Source of the DNA: Ruminococcus sp. | Lineage (GTDB): Bacteria > Bacillota > Clostridia > Lachnospirales > Lachnospiraceae | DNA length: 64,000 bases | NCBI GenBank assembly: GCA_020024635.1 | Contig: JAHHTL010000007.1 | Location: forward strand, 1 to 64,000 | Direction of reading: 5' to 3' | In this document: positions 43,615 to 53,770 of the stretch, in pieces | Numbering within the stretch: the first letter of the stretch is position 1 | Layout: every line of letters starts with the position of its first letter | The notes under the pieces: generated by a model | The model's database searches: none | The model's input: only the letters and a program-made list of their open reading frames with translations | Told to the model about the DNA's origin: nothing | Position numbers and translations under genes: made by a program

Positions 43615-46600
43615 TTATAAAATAATTTCTTTCTGTAGCCGAAAAGAATAAATGATTTTTTGTTTTACTTTTTTTCCTAAAAGCGTTTCCAACGCTTTTG
43701 CATAATACGCAAGCTGCCCATGATATTTTTCTTTTAATTCTTCTGGTGAATTTACAAAATCTGTTTTATAATCCACCAGCACCAATTCTTCGTTTTCCTC
43801 AAAGTAGAGATCAATAATTCCTTGGATCAACACCGTTTCATTTGAGGCATCTTCTGGATATAGTTCTTTTATATCTACCCCCAACACAAATGGCTGTTCT
43901 TTTTTTAATTGCATAAGGCTGGCTGCTGTTTTCATCCGTTTGGCAAGATCACTCTGCAAAAATTTCAAAATATCTGTTTGTCGAATACACTCTGACATTT
44001 CTTTTGATAGCCGCCCCCATTTTACAAGTTGCTGGATTTCCGCTTCTAATGTTTCTCGATCGTATTCTTTCGTAAAATCTAAAAGTTCCAAAAGTTTATG
44101 ATAAGCTGTACCGCGAAATCCTCCTTCTACTTTTTTTTCCTCCGACAAAAATTCTGGTAAAAGAGGGATAACCTCTGGCTCTTGAAACAGATATTCCCCA
44201 TTTTGGTCTTGCAACTCTTCTTCTAGATAGGTCTGTTTCTTTAATTCCGAAACTGTGAATTTCATTTTTCTTGTTCGTTCAGAATCAAATGGATAGGTGT
44301 ATGTGAGTTGTTCGTTTAACTGTTGGTTGATTTCTTTTTCGTACACTTGATTCACATCAAACTGCTCTAATGTTTCTCGTTCCAGAATTGTTTTAACCTT
44401 TTCTTGTTGCTCCGCCTGAAAAATAGTATTTGCAGATTCTATTGATACCTTAATAGGATTCTCTTTTGTAACTTGGGAGACAACCGGTAGGATCCAGTCC
44501 AAATAACACTTCGCTGACAAAATAGAATAAAGGGGGAGCGTTTGTTTCTTTTGGCTTCCCTGCAACAATTGTTGTTGTTCCAATTTTTCTTCGGCCTGTG
44601 AAAGCTGTCCTGTCATGATCAACTTCTCTTTGGCTCTTGTTAATGCCACATATAATACTCGTAACTCTTCCCCTAAACTTTCAACTGCCAGTTTATCTTG
44701 AATAATCTTTTTCATGATTGTGGGACTTTTGGTTCTAGCTTTCAAATCAATGGCATTAATCCCTATTCCAAACTGTGAATGAAGCACAATTTCACTGGAT
44801 AGATCCCGTGCATTAAATTTTTTTCCCATACCCGATACAAACACAATGGGAAATTCAAGCCCTTTGCTTTTATGAATCGTCATAATACGTACTGTATCCG
44901 ATTGTTCGTCTTCTATGTTGGCTTCTCCATAATCCACATCATATTTTTTTAGTTGTTCAATATAACGGACAAAATTAAACAATCCTTTATAACTTGTTTT
45001 TTCAAAAGTCGCTGCTTTTTCTAAAAGCATTTCTATGTTGGCTTCTCTTTGGGTTCCTCCCGGCATTGCGCATATAAATTGTCTGTAACCTGTTGTTTCA
45101 AGAATTTCCCACAAAAGATCATGGATTGCCATAAATGGAATTTTCTCTCGGAAACAAGCATAGGTTTTCAAAAAGTCTTGTAATTGCTTTTGCAGTGTTA
45201 CATCACAATGTTCCTCTTTCGCATAACAAAGAATTGCTTCATAAAAGGGATGTTCCGGAAATCTAATTTTTATTTTTGCCAACTGTTTTGCGGAAATTCC
45301 TGCAAACGGAGACGTTAACACCGCAGTCAATGGCATCTCCTGCCGAAAGTTATCAAGGATTTTAAGGTAATCCAACAAAACACTGATCTCATAGGTTTCA
45401 AAATACCCTTCTGTTCCTCCCGAATACGCAGGAATTCCCTCTTCCATAAGAACTTCCGCAAAGGTATCCGCCCATCCTTTTGTGCTCCTTGTCAAAATAA
45501 CCATATCTTTATAGTTAGGTGTTCGGTATTTCCCTGACTCTTTCTCTAAAACTCTCCCGTTCTTTCGAAGTTCCTTTATCCGTTTGGCAACCACTCTTGC
45601 CTCCATCTGCACAGCTGTTTCATCCGATTCTTCCCGTGATTTTTCATCTTTATCCGGATCTACAAGAATCAATTCCGCCTGATTGATTGATTGTCCAAAC
45701 TCGTCCTTCTGGAATTCATAATCTGCACCTTTGTACAATGCCGCCTGATCATCGTAAGATACCCCTCCGATTTCCTTTCTCATAATGTGGCGAAAAATAA
45801 AATTCACACTGTCCAACACTTCTTCTCGACTGCGAAAATTTTTGTGGAGATCAATTCTTTGCGTCTGACTCTCTTCCTGACTATAGGTATCGTACTTTTC
45901 CATGAAAAGTTCAGGTCTTGATAACCGAAACCGGTAGATGCTTTGTTTGACATCTCCTACCATAAAAATATTATATTTGTTCTGGTGTATGGTGGATACA
46001 CTGGTTAAAATTGCTTCTTGGATCAAATTGCTATCCTGATACTCATCAATCATGACTTCCACAAACTTTTCCTGATATTCCTTCGCCACATTTGATGGAA
46101 CTAGCACCCCATTTTCTTCTTTTGTGAGTATTTTTAATGCATAATGTTCCATGTCTGAAAAATCAATCAGATTTTTCTTTTGTTTTTTCTCCTGATAGTG
46201 CTGGTCAAACGCGGTCACAAGATGGCATAGCATGGTTACACTAGAAGCAGCAAGTGCGACATCTTTTTTCAATTCTTCAACTGGTGCATAAAAATATTTT
46301 TCAGACAGGTCTTTGATCCGTTTTTTGACCACTTCTCTTAGTGCCTTTACTTGTGATTTTTTCTCATCACTTACGGTTTCATCCTTTTTGGTAGATAAAC
46401 GCGCCCAGGAAATCTTATGAATGGACTCGTACATCTTTTCATAAGTATCACACTGTATCAATTTTTCAAGAAGCGCCTGATCTTTCTCACACATATCCCC
46501 ATACATATAAGGTCCATCCGATTCCTCACACAGCTGTATTGCCTCTTCTACGGGCTGCTGTAACTCTCGAACCCGTTCCTTTACCATCGAAACAATGTAG

Positions 46601-47229
46601 GAATCCCACGCAAATGAAGCTGGCTCTTCTTGATACATCTCTTCACATTCCAAAAGCCATTTCTCTGGTTGCGGATATCCTCTTGTGTATTCGTATAACT
46701 GAAGTATGATTTCTTCTATTTTTTTGTCATTTCTTCCAGTCCCGAACTTTTCTACAAAATCAAAAAATTCTGGATTTGCCTCTTCGTAACATGTTTCTAG
46801 CAATTCCTCCAACACATCTTGCTTTAATAGTTTTAACTCTCCTTCTTCTGCAATTCGAAATCCAGGATCTAGGTCTAACACATGAAAATACTCTCTTATT
46901 ACCGATAAACAAAAACTATGAATCGTGGTAATCAATGCGCTGTGAATCAATGTTGCCTGTCTTTGCAGATGAAGATTTTCCGGCTCCTTTTCGAGCGCTT
47001 TTTCGATGGCATTTGCAATCCTTTCTTTCATCTCTGCTGCAGCTGCCTCTGTAAAGGTCACAATCAATAATCGGTCTACGTCCACAGGGGATTCTTTCTC
47101 TGTAAGCATGGTGATGATTCGCTCTACAAGAACGGCTGTCTTTCCAGATCCAGCCGCAGCAGATACTAGGATATTACGATTTCTAAGATCAATCACTTTT
47201 TGCTGTTCTGCCGTCCATTTTACTCCCAT
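43615..47229 (-). CDS. addA: ATP-dependent helicase/nuclease subunit AddA
   Basis: 1204 aa, the normal length. UvrD-type helicase motifs: I AAAGSGKTAVLVERI, II IDEYQDSN, III VGDVKQSIYRFR, V TIHKSKGLEFPIVFV, VI LRVLYVALTRAKEKL. The C-terminal RecB-like nuclease has GIIDLYFEENEELVLVDYKTD. It processes double-strand ends for recombination with AddB. Its start overlaps the end of addB by 10 bp. Confidence 0.96.
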   Translation of the reverse strand: MGVKWTAEQQKVIDLRNRNILVSAAAGSGKTAVLVERIITMLTEKESPVDVDRLLIVTFTEAAAAEMKERIANAIEKALEKEPENLHLQRQATLIHSALITTIHSFCLSVIREYFHVLDLDPGFRIAEEGELKLLKQDVLEELLETCYEEANPEFFDFVEKFGTGRNDKKIEEIILQLYEYTRGYPQPEKWLLECEEMYQEEPASFAWDSYIVSMVKERVRELQQPVEEAIQLCEESDGPYMYGDMCEKDQALLEKLIQCDTYEKMYESIHKISWARLSTKKDETVSDEKKSQVKALREVVKKRIKDLSEKYFYAPVEELKKDVALAASSVTMLCHLVTAFDQHYQEKKQKKNLIDFSDMEHYALKILTKEENGVLVPSNVAKEYQEKFVEVMIDEYQDSNLIQEAILTSVSTIHQNKYNIFMVGDVKQSIYRFRLSRPELFMEKYDTYSQEESQTQRIDLHKNFRSREEVLDSVNFIFRHIMRKEIGGVSYDDQAALYKGADYEFQKDEFGQSINQAELILVDPDKDEKSREESDETAVQMEARVVAKRIKELRKNGRVLEKESGKYRTPNYKDMVILTRSTKGWADTFAEVLMEEGIPAYSGGTEGYFETYEISVLLDYLKILDNFRQEMPLTAVLTSPFAGISAKQLAKIKIRFPEHPFYEAILCYAKEEHCDVTLQKQLQDFLKTYACFREKIPFMAIHDLLWEILETTGYRQFICAMPGGTQREANIEMLLEKAATFEKTSYKGLFNFVRYIEQLKKYDVDYGEANIEDEQSDTVRIMTIHKSKGLEFPIVFVSGMGKKFNARDLSSEIVLHSQFGIGINAIDLKARTKSPTIMKKIIQDKLAVESLGEELRVLYVALTRAKEKLIMTGQLSQAEEKLEQQQLLQGSQKKQTLPLYSILSAKCYLDWILPVVSQVTKENPIKVSIESANTIFQAEQQEKVKTILERETLEQFDVNQVYEKEINQQLNEQLTYTYPFDSERTRKMKFTVSELKKQTYLEEELQDQNGEYLFQEPEVIPLLPEFLSEEKKVEGGFRGTAYHKLLELLDFTKEYDRETLEAEIQQLVKWGRLSKEMSECIRQTDILKFLQSDLAKRMKTAASLMQLKKEQPFVLGVDIKELYPEDASNETVLIQGIIDLYFEENEELVLVDYKTDFVNSPEELKEKYHGQLAYYAKALETLLGKKVKQKIIYSFRLQKEIIL

Positions 47230-50200
47230 TCCTTTTGCTCCTTTTTCAGATCTTCTTTGATCTTTTCTAAAATCTCTTCTGTGCTGTGTTTTCTGATTTT
47301 TTTATAATCACACCCCTCGATCTGGGGATCAAACCCACAAATATCTCGGTAAGGACAATAATCACAAGCTGTTGTTCCTGCTATTTCGTATGGATAAGCT
47401 CTCAGTTCTCCAGATACAACCCCTTTTGCCAACTGTTTTTCTTTCATCTGGGCAAATTGTAGGATTTCGTCAAATTCTTCTGGCATCACTGCTTTTGAAT
47501 TTGCGCTTAAACTTCCATCCTTTTTGATTCCAATCGGAAGATAATCTGAAGTCCCTTGAAGACCATGTTCCAAATGTTCAAGCACTTTGGCATCTGCATT
47601 CACAAGCCCATCTAAACGCAGTTCTTTTAAAATAGCCTTTTCCACATCATTTGTTTTATCCACAAGTGGATCTTTCATGCGATAATAGAACATCCCTGCC
47701 GGAACTACATCTTTCCCAAAAGAACGTTTCTTCTCGATTTCAAGTGCCGCATTTAGGTAAATAAGAAGTTGCATTTGTAGTCCGTGATAAAAGGAATTTA
47801 AATCAAATTGTTTCATTCCTGTCTTGTAATCTATAATTTTTACATAGATCTGATCCTCATCCTCACAAGTATCCACGCGGTCTATTTTTCCACTTCTAAA
47901 TTTTACTTCATATCCAACAGGTTTGAAATCTCCTTTTTCCATCTGCTTTGCAACCGCCCATACGGAACGGTTTACCAAATTCTTGATCCTTGTAATGAAG
48001 TATTGATTGCGTGCCGAACTATAAAGTACGCGATTTCCATAAGATTCCATACTCATTTCCACACATTCATCCACAATCTGAGTGCGTAGCTGCTCATCTT
48101 CTATTATCCAGGATACCCCATATTCTTTTAATTTCTGTGCATAAAGTTCCATTGCCTGATGCACAATATTTCCCAAATCTACCGGTGCAAATTCATACTC
48201 CTCTCGATTTGAAAGTGCCAGACCATAGTTCAAAAAATGTGCATATGCACAAGACGCAAACTGTTCCAATCGTGTTACACTAAATCTTGACATATCCTGA
48301 TACAACGCTTCTACCTGCTCTTTCGTAAGCAGTTCTCTTTCTTTCTTATAGAACGTAGCATCTAACATTTTCTTCTTTTCTTCTTTATGATTTCTCACAT
48401 AGCAAGCGTACAGTTCCTTCCACGCATCGGACACCCCTTGCTCTTTCTTTTGCATTCCTTGGATTACATATTCCCTGACACTTGACATCGTAAGCTCCTG
48501 CTCTTTTAACGTCCGTTTTTCCTCGTCTTTTAATGTAAGTTTCGGATACATTTTTTTGATTTCCTGTACAAGGTAAGCTGGTCGTAAACTTTTTCCGTCA
48601 GATGATACTTTGGAATAGGAAAGAAAAAGTGTTTCTTTTGGCTTTGTAAGATTCATGTACAAATAAAATTTCTGAATATACGTTTTTTCTTTACTTCCCG
48701 GAGACAATGTGATCTTATTTTTCTCAAATTTTTCTCGATCACTTTCTGATAAAATACCACCTTGTCCTAAATTTCCCGGGAGTAATGTATCATTTGCTCC
48801 CATAAAAAACAGAACCTGAATATTGGTAAGACGACTCCTTTGTAGATCTCCCACCACAATTTGATCCAGACTTGGTGGTATCACTCCCACCTTAGCTTCT
48901 TCTAGTCCTGCATCGAGAAGTTCGCAGTATTCCCCTAAAGAGATTCGTTCCTCCCCTAACAGATCTACAAATTTGTCAAACAATTCGATTACAATACGAT
49001 AAATTTGCGCGTATTCCTTTGAAAGTGCAAGTTCCCCCTGCTCTTGAAATTTAAGTTCCATTTCTTTTAATTTCAACTGACAATCTTGCTTTACCAAAAA
49101 TTCATACAAAGAAACCGTTACATCCTTTACTGTCTTATATCGTTGTTTTAAGACAAACATCAGTGCATCTAGCTGCTCTACAAACCGTACTCTTAAATGA
49201 TTTAACGCTTCTAGTTCTTCCCCCTTTGCTTCCCTGGTTTCTTTTGTCCACCCCGATTGCCATGCTTTATATCCTTTGATGCCACACGCCAATACATAAT
49301 TTTCGATTGCATCCACCTCTTGTGCTGCAAATCCAGTCATTCCTGTACGCAAATAACGAAATACACTTTCATACGAAAATTTTTGCTCTGCCATGGAAAG
49401 TAGACTTCGGATATACTCTACAAAAGCATTTAAAAGAATGCTTTTTTTATAATCTGTAAATACTGGAATCTCATACTTTGCCAAAGCTTTTTCCACCCAA
49501 TCTTCATAGACCCCAAGATCGCTGGCAATAATGGCAATCTCTCGATAATGATACCCCTTTTCACGTACCAATCTGCGAATCTGTCCAGCCACATATTCTG
49601 CTTCTGCTTTCGGATTTCTGGCAACATGAATTTCAATAGAATCTTGTTCTTTTTCATATTGCTTTCTCGTAGGACGAAACAACTGTGATTCCAGAAAATC
49701 CAAGGGCTCATTGTTCTGAAATCTTCGAGAAGGACGACTATAGAGCTTTCTCTCCTCCTCTATCTCCACACGATGTGCATTGGCACATTTCACAAGACTG
49801 GAAACCATTTGTTTACTAAGTGCAAATAACTGATAGGGATGCTGATAAAGGTAGGGATCTTCTTTTTCATCCATCAAAACGGTGACCATAACTTTTTTGC
49901 AAACTTGCATCAGCTCCCCTAACAATTTTACTTGTACCGGTGTAAATCCGGTAAACCCATCTAGTACCACCGTGCTATCTTTCAAAATCTCAGAGTTGGG
50001 AACAAATTCACATAAAAGTTCTAATATTTCCTCATTTGTAATATACCGATCTGCCAGATACGTTTCAAACCCTTCATATACTTTTTGAATATCCTTTAGT
50101 TTATAATATAGATTGCTTTTTGTATCCAATTTATGCAAAAACTGATCCAGTTCTTCAAACCCAATTCCATATTGTGTAAATTCTGAGATGACGGATTTTA

Positions 50201-50564
50201 TTTCACTTATATACCCCTGTTTTTTTAAATTTCCTTTCAATACCGTAAAATCATTTTCGTACTTCCCTGCAATTTTTCTAAGAATCAAATTTTTTCCTTC
50301 GTCATCTAGAACAATTTTCTTCGTTCCCCCAAATTCTTCAAAGATTCTATGTGCAAGTCTTCCAAAACTAAGTACATCAATATTCATAATTCCATGTCTT
50401 GGATGCATCATACAAAAATCTTTTTGTGTCTGCATTGTAAACTGCTCTGGAACGAGTACAATAAAATTTTTATCGGGAACTTGCATCGATTCTTCTATGA
50501 CAGATTCATATAAATAATGTGACTTTCCAGCCCCTGCATTTCCAAAGATAAATTGTAATCCCAT
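47220..50564 (-). CDS. addB: ATP-dependent nuclease subunit AddB
   Basis: 1114 aa from the ATG at 50564 (GGAGG upstream). Walker A GNAGAGKS at the N-terminus, an inactive helicase-like body, and a C-terminal nuclease domain (KIIDYKTGMKQFDL). Four cysteines form the 4Fe-4S staple: one in FASCAYAHFL and three in CDYCPYRDICGF and following. It is the Chi-recognising partner of AddA. Confidence 0.95.
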   Translation of the reverse strand: MGLQFIFGNAGAGKSHYLYESVIEESMQVPDKNFIVLVPEQFTMQTQKDFCMMHPRHGIMNIDVLSFGRLAHRIFEEFGGTKKIVLDDEGKNLILRKIAGKYENDFTVLKGNLKKQGYISEIKSVISEFTQYGIGFEELDQFLHKLDTKSNLYYKLKDIQKVYEGFETYLADRYITNEEILELLCEFVPNSEILKDSTVVLDGFTGFTPVQVKLLGELMQVCKKVMVTVLMDEKEDPYLYQHPYQLFALSKQMVSSLVKCANAHRVEIEEERKLYSRPSRRFQNNEPLDFLESQLFRPTRKQYEKEQDSIEIHVARNPKAEAEYVAGQIRRLVREKGYHYREIAIIASDLGVYEDWVEKALAKYEIPVFTDYKKSILLNAFVEYIRSLLSMAEQKFSYESVFRYLRTGMTGFAAQEVDAIENYVLACGIKGYKAWQSGWTKETREAKGEELEALNHLRVRFVEQLDALMFVLKQRYKTVKDVTVSLYEFLVKQDCQLKLKEMELKFQEQGELALSKEYAQIYRIVIELFDKFVDLLGEERISLGEYCELLDAGLEEAKVGVIPPSLDQIVVGDLQRSRLTNIQVLFFMGANDTLLPGNLGQGGILSESDREKFEKNKITLSPGSKEKTYIQKFYLYMNLTKPKETLFLSYSKVSSDGKSLRPAYLVQEIKKMYPKLTLKDEEKRTLKEQELTMSSVREYVIQGMQKKEQGVSDAWKELYACYVRNHKEEKKKMLDATFYKKERELLTKEQVEALYQDMSRFSVTRLEQFASCAYAHFLNYGLALSNREEYEFAPVDLGNIVHQAMELYAQKLKEYGVSWIIEDEQLRTQIVDECVEMSMESYGNRVLYSSARNQYFITRIKNLVNRSVWAVAKQMEKGDFKPVGYEVKFRSGKIDRVDTCEDEDQIYVKIIDYKTGMKQFDLNSFYHGLQMQLLIYLNAALEIEKKRSFGKDVVPAGMFYYRMKDPLVDKTNDVEKAILKELRLDGLVNADAKVLEHLEHGLQGTSDYLPIGIKKDGSLSANSKAVMPEEFDEILQFAQMKEKQLAKGVVSGELRAYPYEIAGTTACDYCPYRDICGFDPQIEGCDYKKIRKHSTEEILEKIKEDLKKEQKEWE

Positions 50565-50611
50565 ATTGCCTCCTGCACTTATCATACTTTCTGTTATGTT
50601 CTATAGTTTAA

Positions 50612-50654
50612 CACAAACAAAAAAGGAGAACCACTGTAGAATCGTGATTCTCCT
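50612..50654 (-). terminator. terminator of trxA
   Basis: Minus-strand stem AGGAGAATCAC with GTGGTTCTCCT (ending at about 50623) followed by six Ts. The rest of the 138-bp gap to addB holds only a possible TATGAT -10 for addB. Confidence 0.8.
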
Positions 50655-50702
50655 ATAAAATTTATGTGTATCGTAGGATAAAAAATGTCGAAAGAACAAA
50701 AC

Positions 50703-51011
50703 TTAATCTAACATGGCAAGCATATCGCTCTTTTGATTCGCTCCCATTTTTCTTCCAGCCATCTGGCCATTTTTGAATACGATAAATGTAGGGATACTCA
50801 TAACTCCAAATTTCTGCGCAAGTTCCATATCATCATCTACATTGATCTTCACAACTTTCACATCTTCTCTTTCACTTGCGATTTCTTCCATCACTGGTCC
50901 CATCATCTTACATGGACCGCACCAATCTGCGTAAAAATCTACAAGAACTGTTTGATCCGCATTCATAACTTCCTGTTCAAAACTTTCTGTTGTAACTTTT
51001 AATACTGACAT
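50703..51011 (-). CDS. trxA: thioredoxin
   Basis: 102 aa with the active site WCGPCK, the cis-Pro region SIPTF and the C-terminal G-x-K/R pattern. AAAGGAG precedes the ATG. It reduces disulfides in the cytoplasm. The promoter has a weak -35 overlapped by a Crp/Fnr-like palindrome. Confidence 0.95.
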   Translation of the reverse strand: MSVLKVTTESFEQEVMNADQTVLVDFYADWCGPCKMMGPVMEEIASEREDVKVVKINVDDDMELAQKFGVMSIPTFIVFKNGQMAGRKMGANQKSDMLAMLD

Positions 51012-51070
51012 AATGATTTCTCCTTTAATCTGCTTTTCATTTTGAATACTAATAACTTTTTGATGTGTTT

Positions 51071-51111
51071 ATTATATCATATCTTTCCTCATTTTCTGTG
51101 ATAATATCACA
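51071..51111 (-). promoter_or_regulatory. trxA promoter with Crp/Fnr-like palindrome
   Basis: -10 TATAAT (51071-51076) on the minus strand; the -35 position reads ACAGAA, a poor match. TGTGATAATATCACA (51097-51111) has 7-bp arms about one central base, with a TGTGA/TCACA core. Its centre lies about 40 bp upstream of the predicted start near 51064, the class II activator position. The 5-bp spacing between the core half-sites is one less than in CRP sites. Confidence 0.55.
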
Positions 51112-51163
51112 CAAATGAAAGATTTTCAACCAAAAGCTGATCAAACGATTATCAACAACGTTC

Positions 51164-51820
51164 TTAAATTTTTCCTAACTTTTTCACATCTAAGATCTCA
51201 ATTATCCCCCTGGACACTGTTACGATCCCATCTTTTTGAAATTGCTTTAAAAGCCTTGTCACCACTTCTCTTGCTGTGCCAAGATCTCTTGCCAGTGCGT
51301 CATGAGTGATTTTTAATCGGTCACTCCCATTTAATGCACGGTGCTCCAAAAGTGCGTCTGCAAGCCTTGATGCAACATTAGAAAATACATACTGATTAAA
51401 AAGCCACATAATATCTGAAAATTTTTCAGATAAAAGTTCCATAGTATAATCTTTGACTTTTCCATTTTTTTCGCTAATTTCTTTGTATACTTGCTTTGGT
51501 ATCGTACAGATCACACTATCTGTCTCCAATTCCATATCTAGTTCAATATCCAGACCTCGCATCATACAAGCAGCGCTTAAGATACTTACATCCCCATCCA
51601 CAAGGCGAAATAATGTAATTTCGCCTCCTGATGGGGATGTAATGAATACTCTTGCCTGTCCCTCTTTTATAATCTGGACACCAGCACATTGCTTGCCTCC
51701 ATAATGGAGCATAGAACCTTTTTCCAGAAAATTTTCCGAGACACGTTCAAGAAGCATTTCTTGTTCTTCTTTTTTTAGATCTGGCCAAAACGGAAGGGTT
51801 TGTTCTAATAATTCTTTCAC
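51164..51820 (-). CDS. Crp/Fnr-family transcriptional regulator
   Basis: 218 aa with a GTG start at 51820 preceded by AAGGAGGAG. Cyclic-nucleotide-binding-like domain (about 15-125; VDGDVSILSAACMMRG) and a C-terminal winged HTH (about 150-212; ITHDALARDLGTAREVVTRLLKQFQKDGIV). C87 in the SAACMM stretch is a possible redox or ligand residue (speculation). It lies 39 bp downstream of purD with no terminator between, and upstream of the trxA palindrome, so it is a good candidate activator of trxA. Confidence 0.88.
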   Translation of the reverse strand: MKELLEQTLPFWPDLKKEEQEMLLERVSENFLEKGSMLHYGGKQCAGVQIIKEGQARVFITSPSGGEITLFRLVDGDVSILSAACMMRGLDIELDMELETDSVICTIPKQVYKEISEKNGKVKDYTMELLSEKFSDIMWLFNQYVFSNVASRLADALLEHRALNGSDRLKITHDALARDLGTAREVVTRLLKQFQKDGIVTVSRGIIEILDVKKLGKI

Positions 51821-51859
51821 GAATCTCCTCCTTGTTGTCTGCGCCAGATTTCCAATTTT

Positions 51860-53131
51860 CTATGCCTCGTCGATGGCCTTTCCTATATCATGACGCATAT
51901 ATTTATTTTCAAACTGAATCCACTCTGTGGCAGCATAAGCATTTGCCCGTGCCTCTTTTAAATCTTTTCCTTTTGCTGTAATTCCAAGTACACGTCCACC
52001 ATTTGTCACGATCTGTCCGTCTTGTAATGCAGTTCCTGCATGGAAACAGTAATAGGAATCCTGACCTTGAAATTTTTCAAGTCCCTGGATTGGAAATCCT
52101 TTTTCATAGCTTACCGGATAGCCTTTGGATGCAAGTACCACGCACACTGCTGCATTATCCTCAAACTGAAGATCCACTTGATCCAAGGTTCCATCGATAC
52201 AAGCTTCCATAACTTCTACGAGATCACTCTTCATACGTGGAAGCACAACCTGCGCCTCCGGATCCCCAAATCTGGCATTGTATTCCAACACTTTTGGACC
52301 TTCTTCTGTCAGCATAAGTCCAAAGAAGATGACCCCTTTAAACTCTCGACCTTCTGCTCTCAAAGCATCTACTGTTGCTTGATAAATGTGCTGTTTACAA
52401 AACGCTTCCACTTCTTTTGTATAAAAAGGACTTGGAGAAAATGTTCCCATTCCTCCTGTGTTAAGACCAGTATCTCCATCCCCTGCACGTTTGTGATCTT
52501 GCGCAGATGTCATAGTCTTTATGGTCTTACCATCTACAAAAGAAAGTACGGAAACTTCTCTTCCTGTCATGAACTCTTCGATAACGATTTCATTTCCTGC
52601 AGCTCCAAATTTCTTATCCAGCATTAATGACTTTACGCCATCTTTTGCTTCCTCTAAAGTGTTACAAATAAGTACCCCTTTTCCAAGAGCAAGTCCATCT
52701 GCCTTCAACACAATCGGAAATTTTGCTGTTTCAAGGTATTGGATTGCTTTTTCTGAATCTGTAAAAGTTTCATAAGCCGCTGTAGGAATGTTATACTTTT
52801 TCATTAAGTTTTTAGAAAAAGCTTTTGATCCTTCCAAAATTGCCGCATTTTTACGTGGACCAAATGTACGGATTCCTTCCGCTTCTAGTAAATCTACCAA
52901 ACCACCTACAAGAGGATCATCCATACCAACAACTACAAGATCTATCTTTTCCTTTTTCGCAAAAGAAACTAATTTTTCAAATTCCATGGCTCCAATTTCA
53001 ACACATTTTGCAAACTCTGCAATCCCAGCATTTCCCGGCGCACAGAAAATCTCGTCTACTTTGCTGCTTTTTGCTACTCCTGCTGCAATGGCATGCTCTC
53101 TTCCGCCACTTCCAACAATTAATACTTTCAT
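51860..53131 (-). CDS. purD: phosphoribosylamine-glycine ligase (GARS)
   Basis: 423 aa. It starts MKVLIVGSGGREHAIA, the standard opening, and includes the ATP-grasp core with GKGVLIC, the region GDGDTGLNTGGMGTFSP and EYNARFGDPE near the metal site. It catalyses ATP-dependent ligation of glycine to phosphoribosylamine, the second step of purine synthesis. It is last of the purE-purM-purN-purD series, 12 bp after purN. Confidence 0.96.
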   Translation of the reverse strand: MKVLIVGSGGREHAIAAGVAKSSKVDEIFCAPGNAGIAEFAKCVEIGAMEFEKLVSFAKKEKIDLVVVGMDDPLVGGLVDLLEAEGIRTFGPRKNAAILEGSKAFSKNLMKKYNIPTAAYETFTDSEKAIQYLETAKFPIVLKADGLALGKGVLICNTLEEAKDGVKSLMLDKKFGAAGNEIVIEEFMTGREVSVLSFVDGKTIKTMTSAQDHKRAGDGDTGLNTGGMGTFSPSPFYTKEVEAFCKQHIYQATVDALRAEGREFKGVIFFGLMLTEEGPKVLEYNARFGDPEAQVVLPRMKSDLVEVMEACIDGTLDQVDLQFEDNAAVCVVLASKGYPVSYEKGFPIQGLEKFQGQDSYYCFHAGTALQDGQIVTNGGRVLGITAKGKDLKEARANAYAATEWIQFENKYMRHDIGKAIDEA

Positions 53132-53143
53132 CGTAAGTCTCCT

Positions 53144-53770
53144 CTACTTGTGAATTACTGCTTTCCCATCAACCACCTGAATCTGTCCTCTTGCAAACAA
53201 GTCAATTGCTTCTGGTAAGATTTTCCACTCTGCCTGCTGCATCACTCGTAACTGAAGACTTTCTGGTGTATCATCTTGTTCTACTTCCACTGCTTTTTGT
53301 AAGATAATTGGACCCGTATCCGTACCTTCATCTACAAAATGTACGGTAGCGCCTACCACTTTTACCCCTCTTTTCAGGGCAGCTTCGTGTACCTTCAATC
53401 CATAAAAACCTTTCCCGCAGAACGCTGGAATCAAAGATGGATGAATATTGATCATGCGATTCTTATACTCTTGAATCATTGCCGGTGGAATGACAACTAA
53501 AAAGCCCGCAAGTACAATAAGATCCGGAGAGAATGAACGTACTGTTTTTAACAGTTCCTCATTAAATACTTCTCTTGTCTCATACGCTTTTGGTGAGACA
53601 CATACTTGCTCGATGCCGTGTGCTTTTGCACGCTCCAATGCATATGCATTTTTATTGTTACTTATCACGCCTACAATCTTTGTATCAGAAATGTCGCCGC
53701 TTTCCACACGATCTATGATTGCCTGAAGATTCGTACCGCCCCCGGAAACAAGAACTACGACTCTTAACAT
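53144..53770 (-). CDS. purN: phosphoribosylglycinamide formyltransferase (folate-dependent)
   Basis: 208 aa. [15 protein letters not shown] at the N-terminus, the catalytic motif region [11 protein letters not shown] (Asn, His) and [19 protein letters not shown] carrying the catalytic Asp. It transfers formyl from 10-formyl-THF to GAR. Overlaps the end of purM by 7 bp. Confidence 0.95.
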   Translation of the reverse strand: MLRVVVLVSGGGTNLQAIIDRVESGDISDTKIVGVISNNKNAYALERAKAHGIEQVCVSPKAYETREVFNEELLKTVRSFSPDLIVLAGFLVVIPPAMIQEYKNRMINIHPSLIPAFCGKGFYGLKVHEAALKRGVKVVGATVHFVDEGTDTGPIILQKAVEVEQDDTPESLQLRVMQQAEWKILPEAIDLFARGQIQVVDGKAVIHK

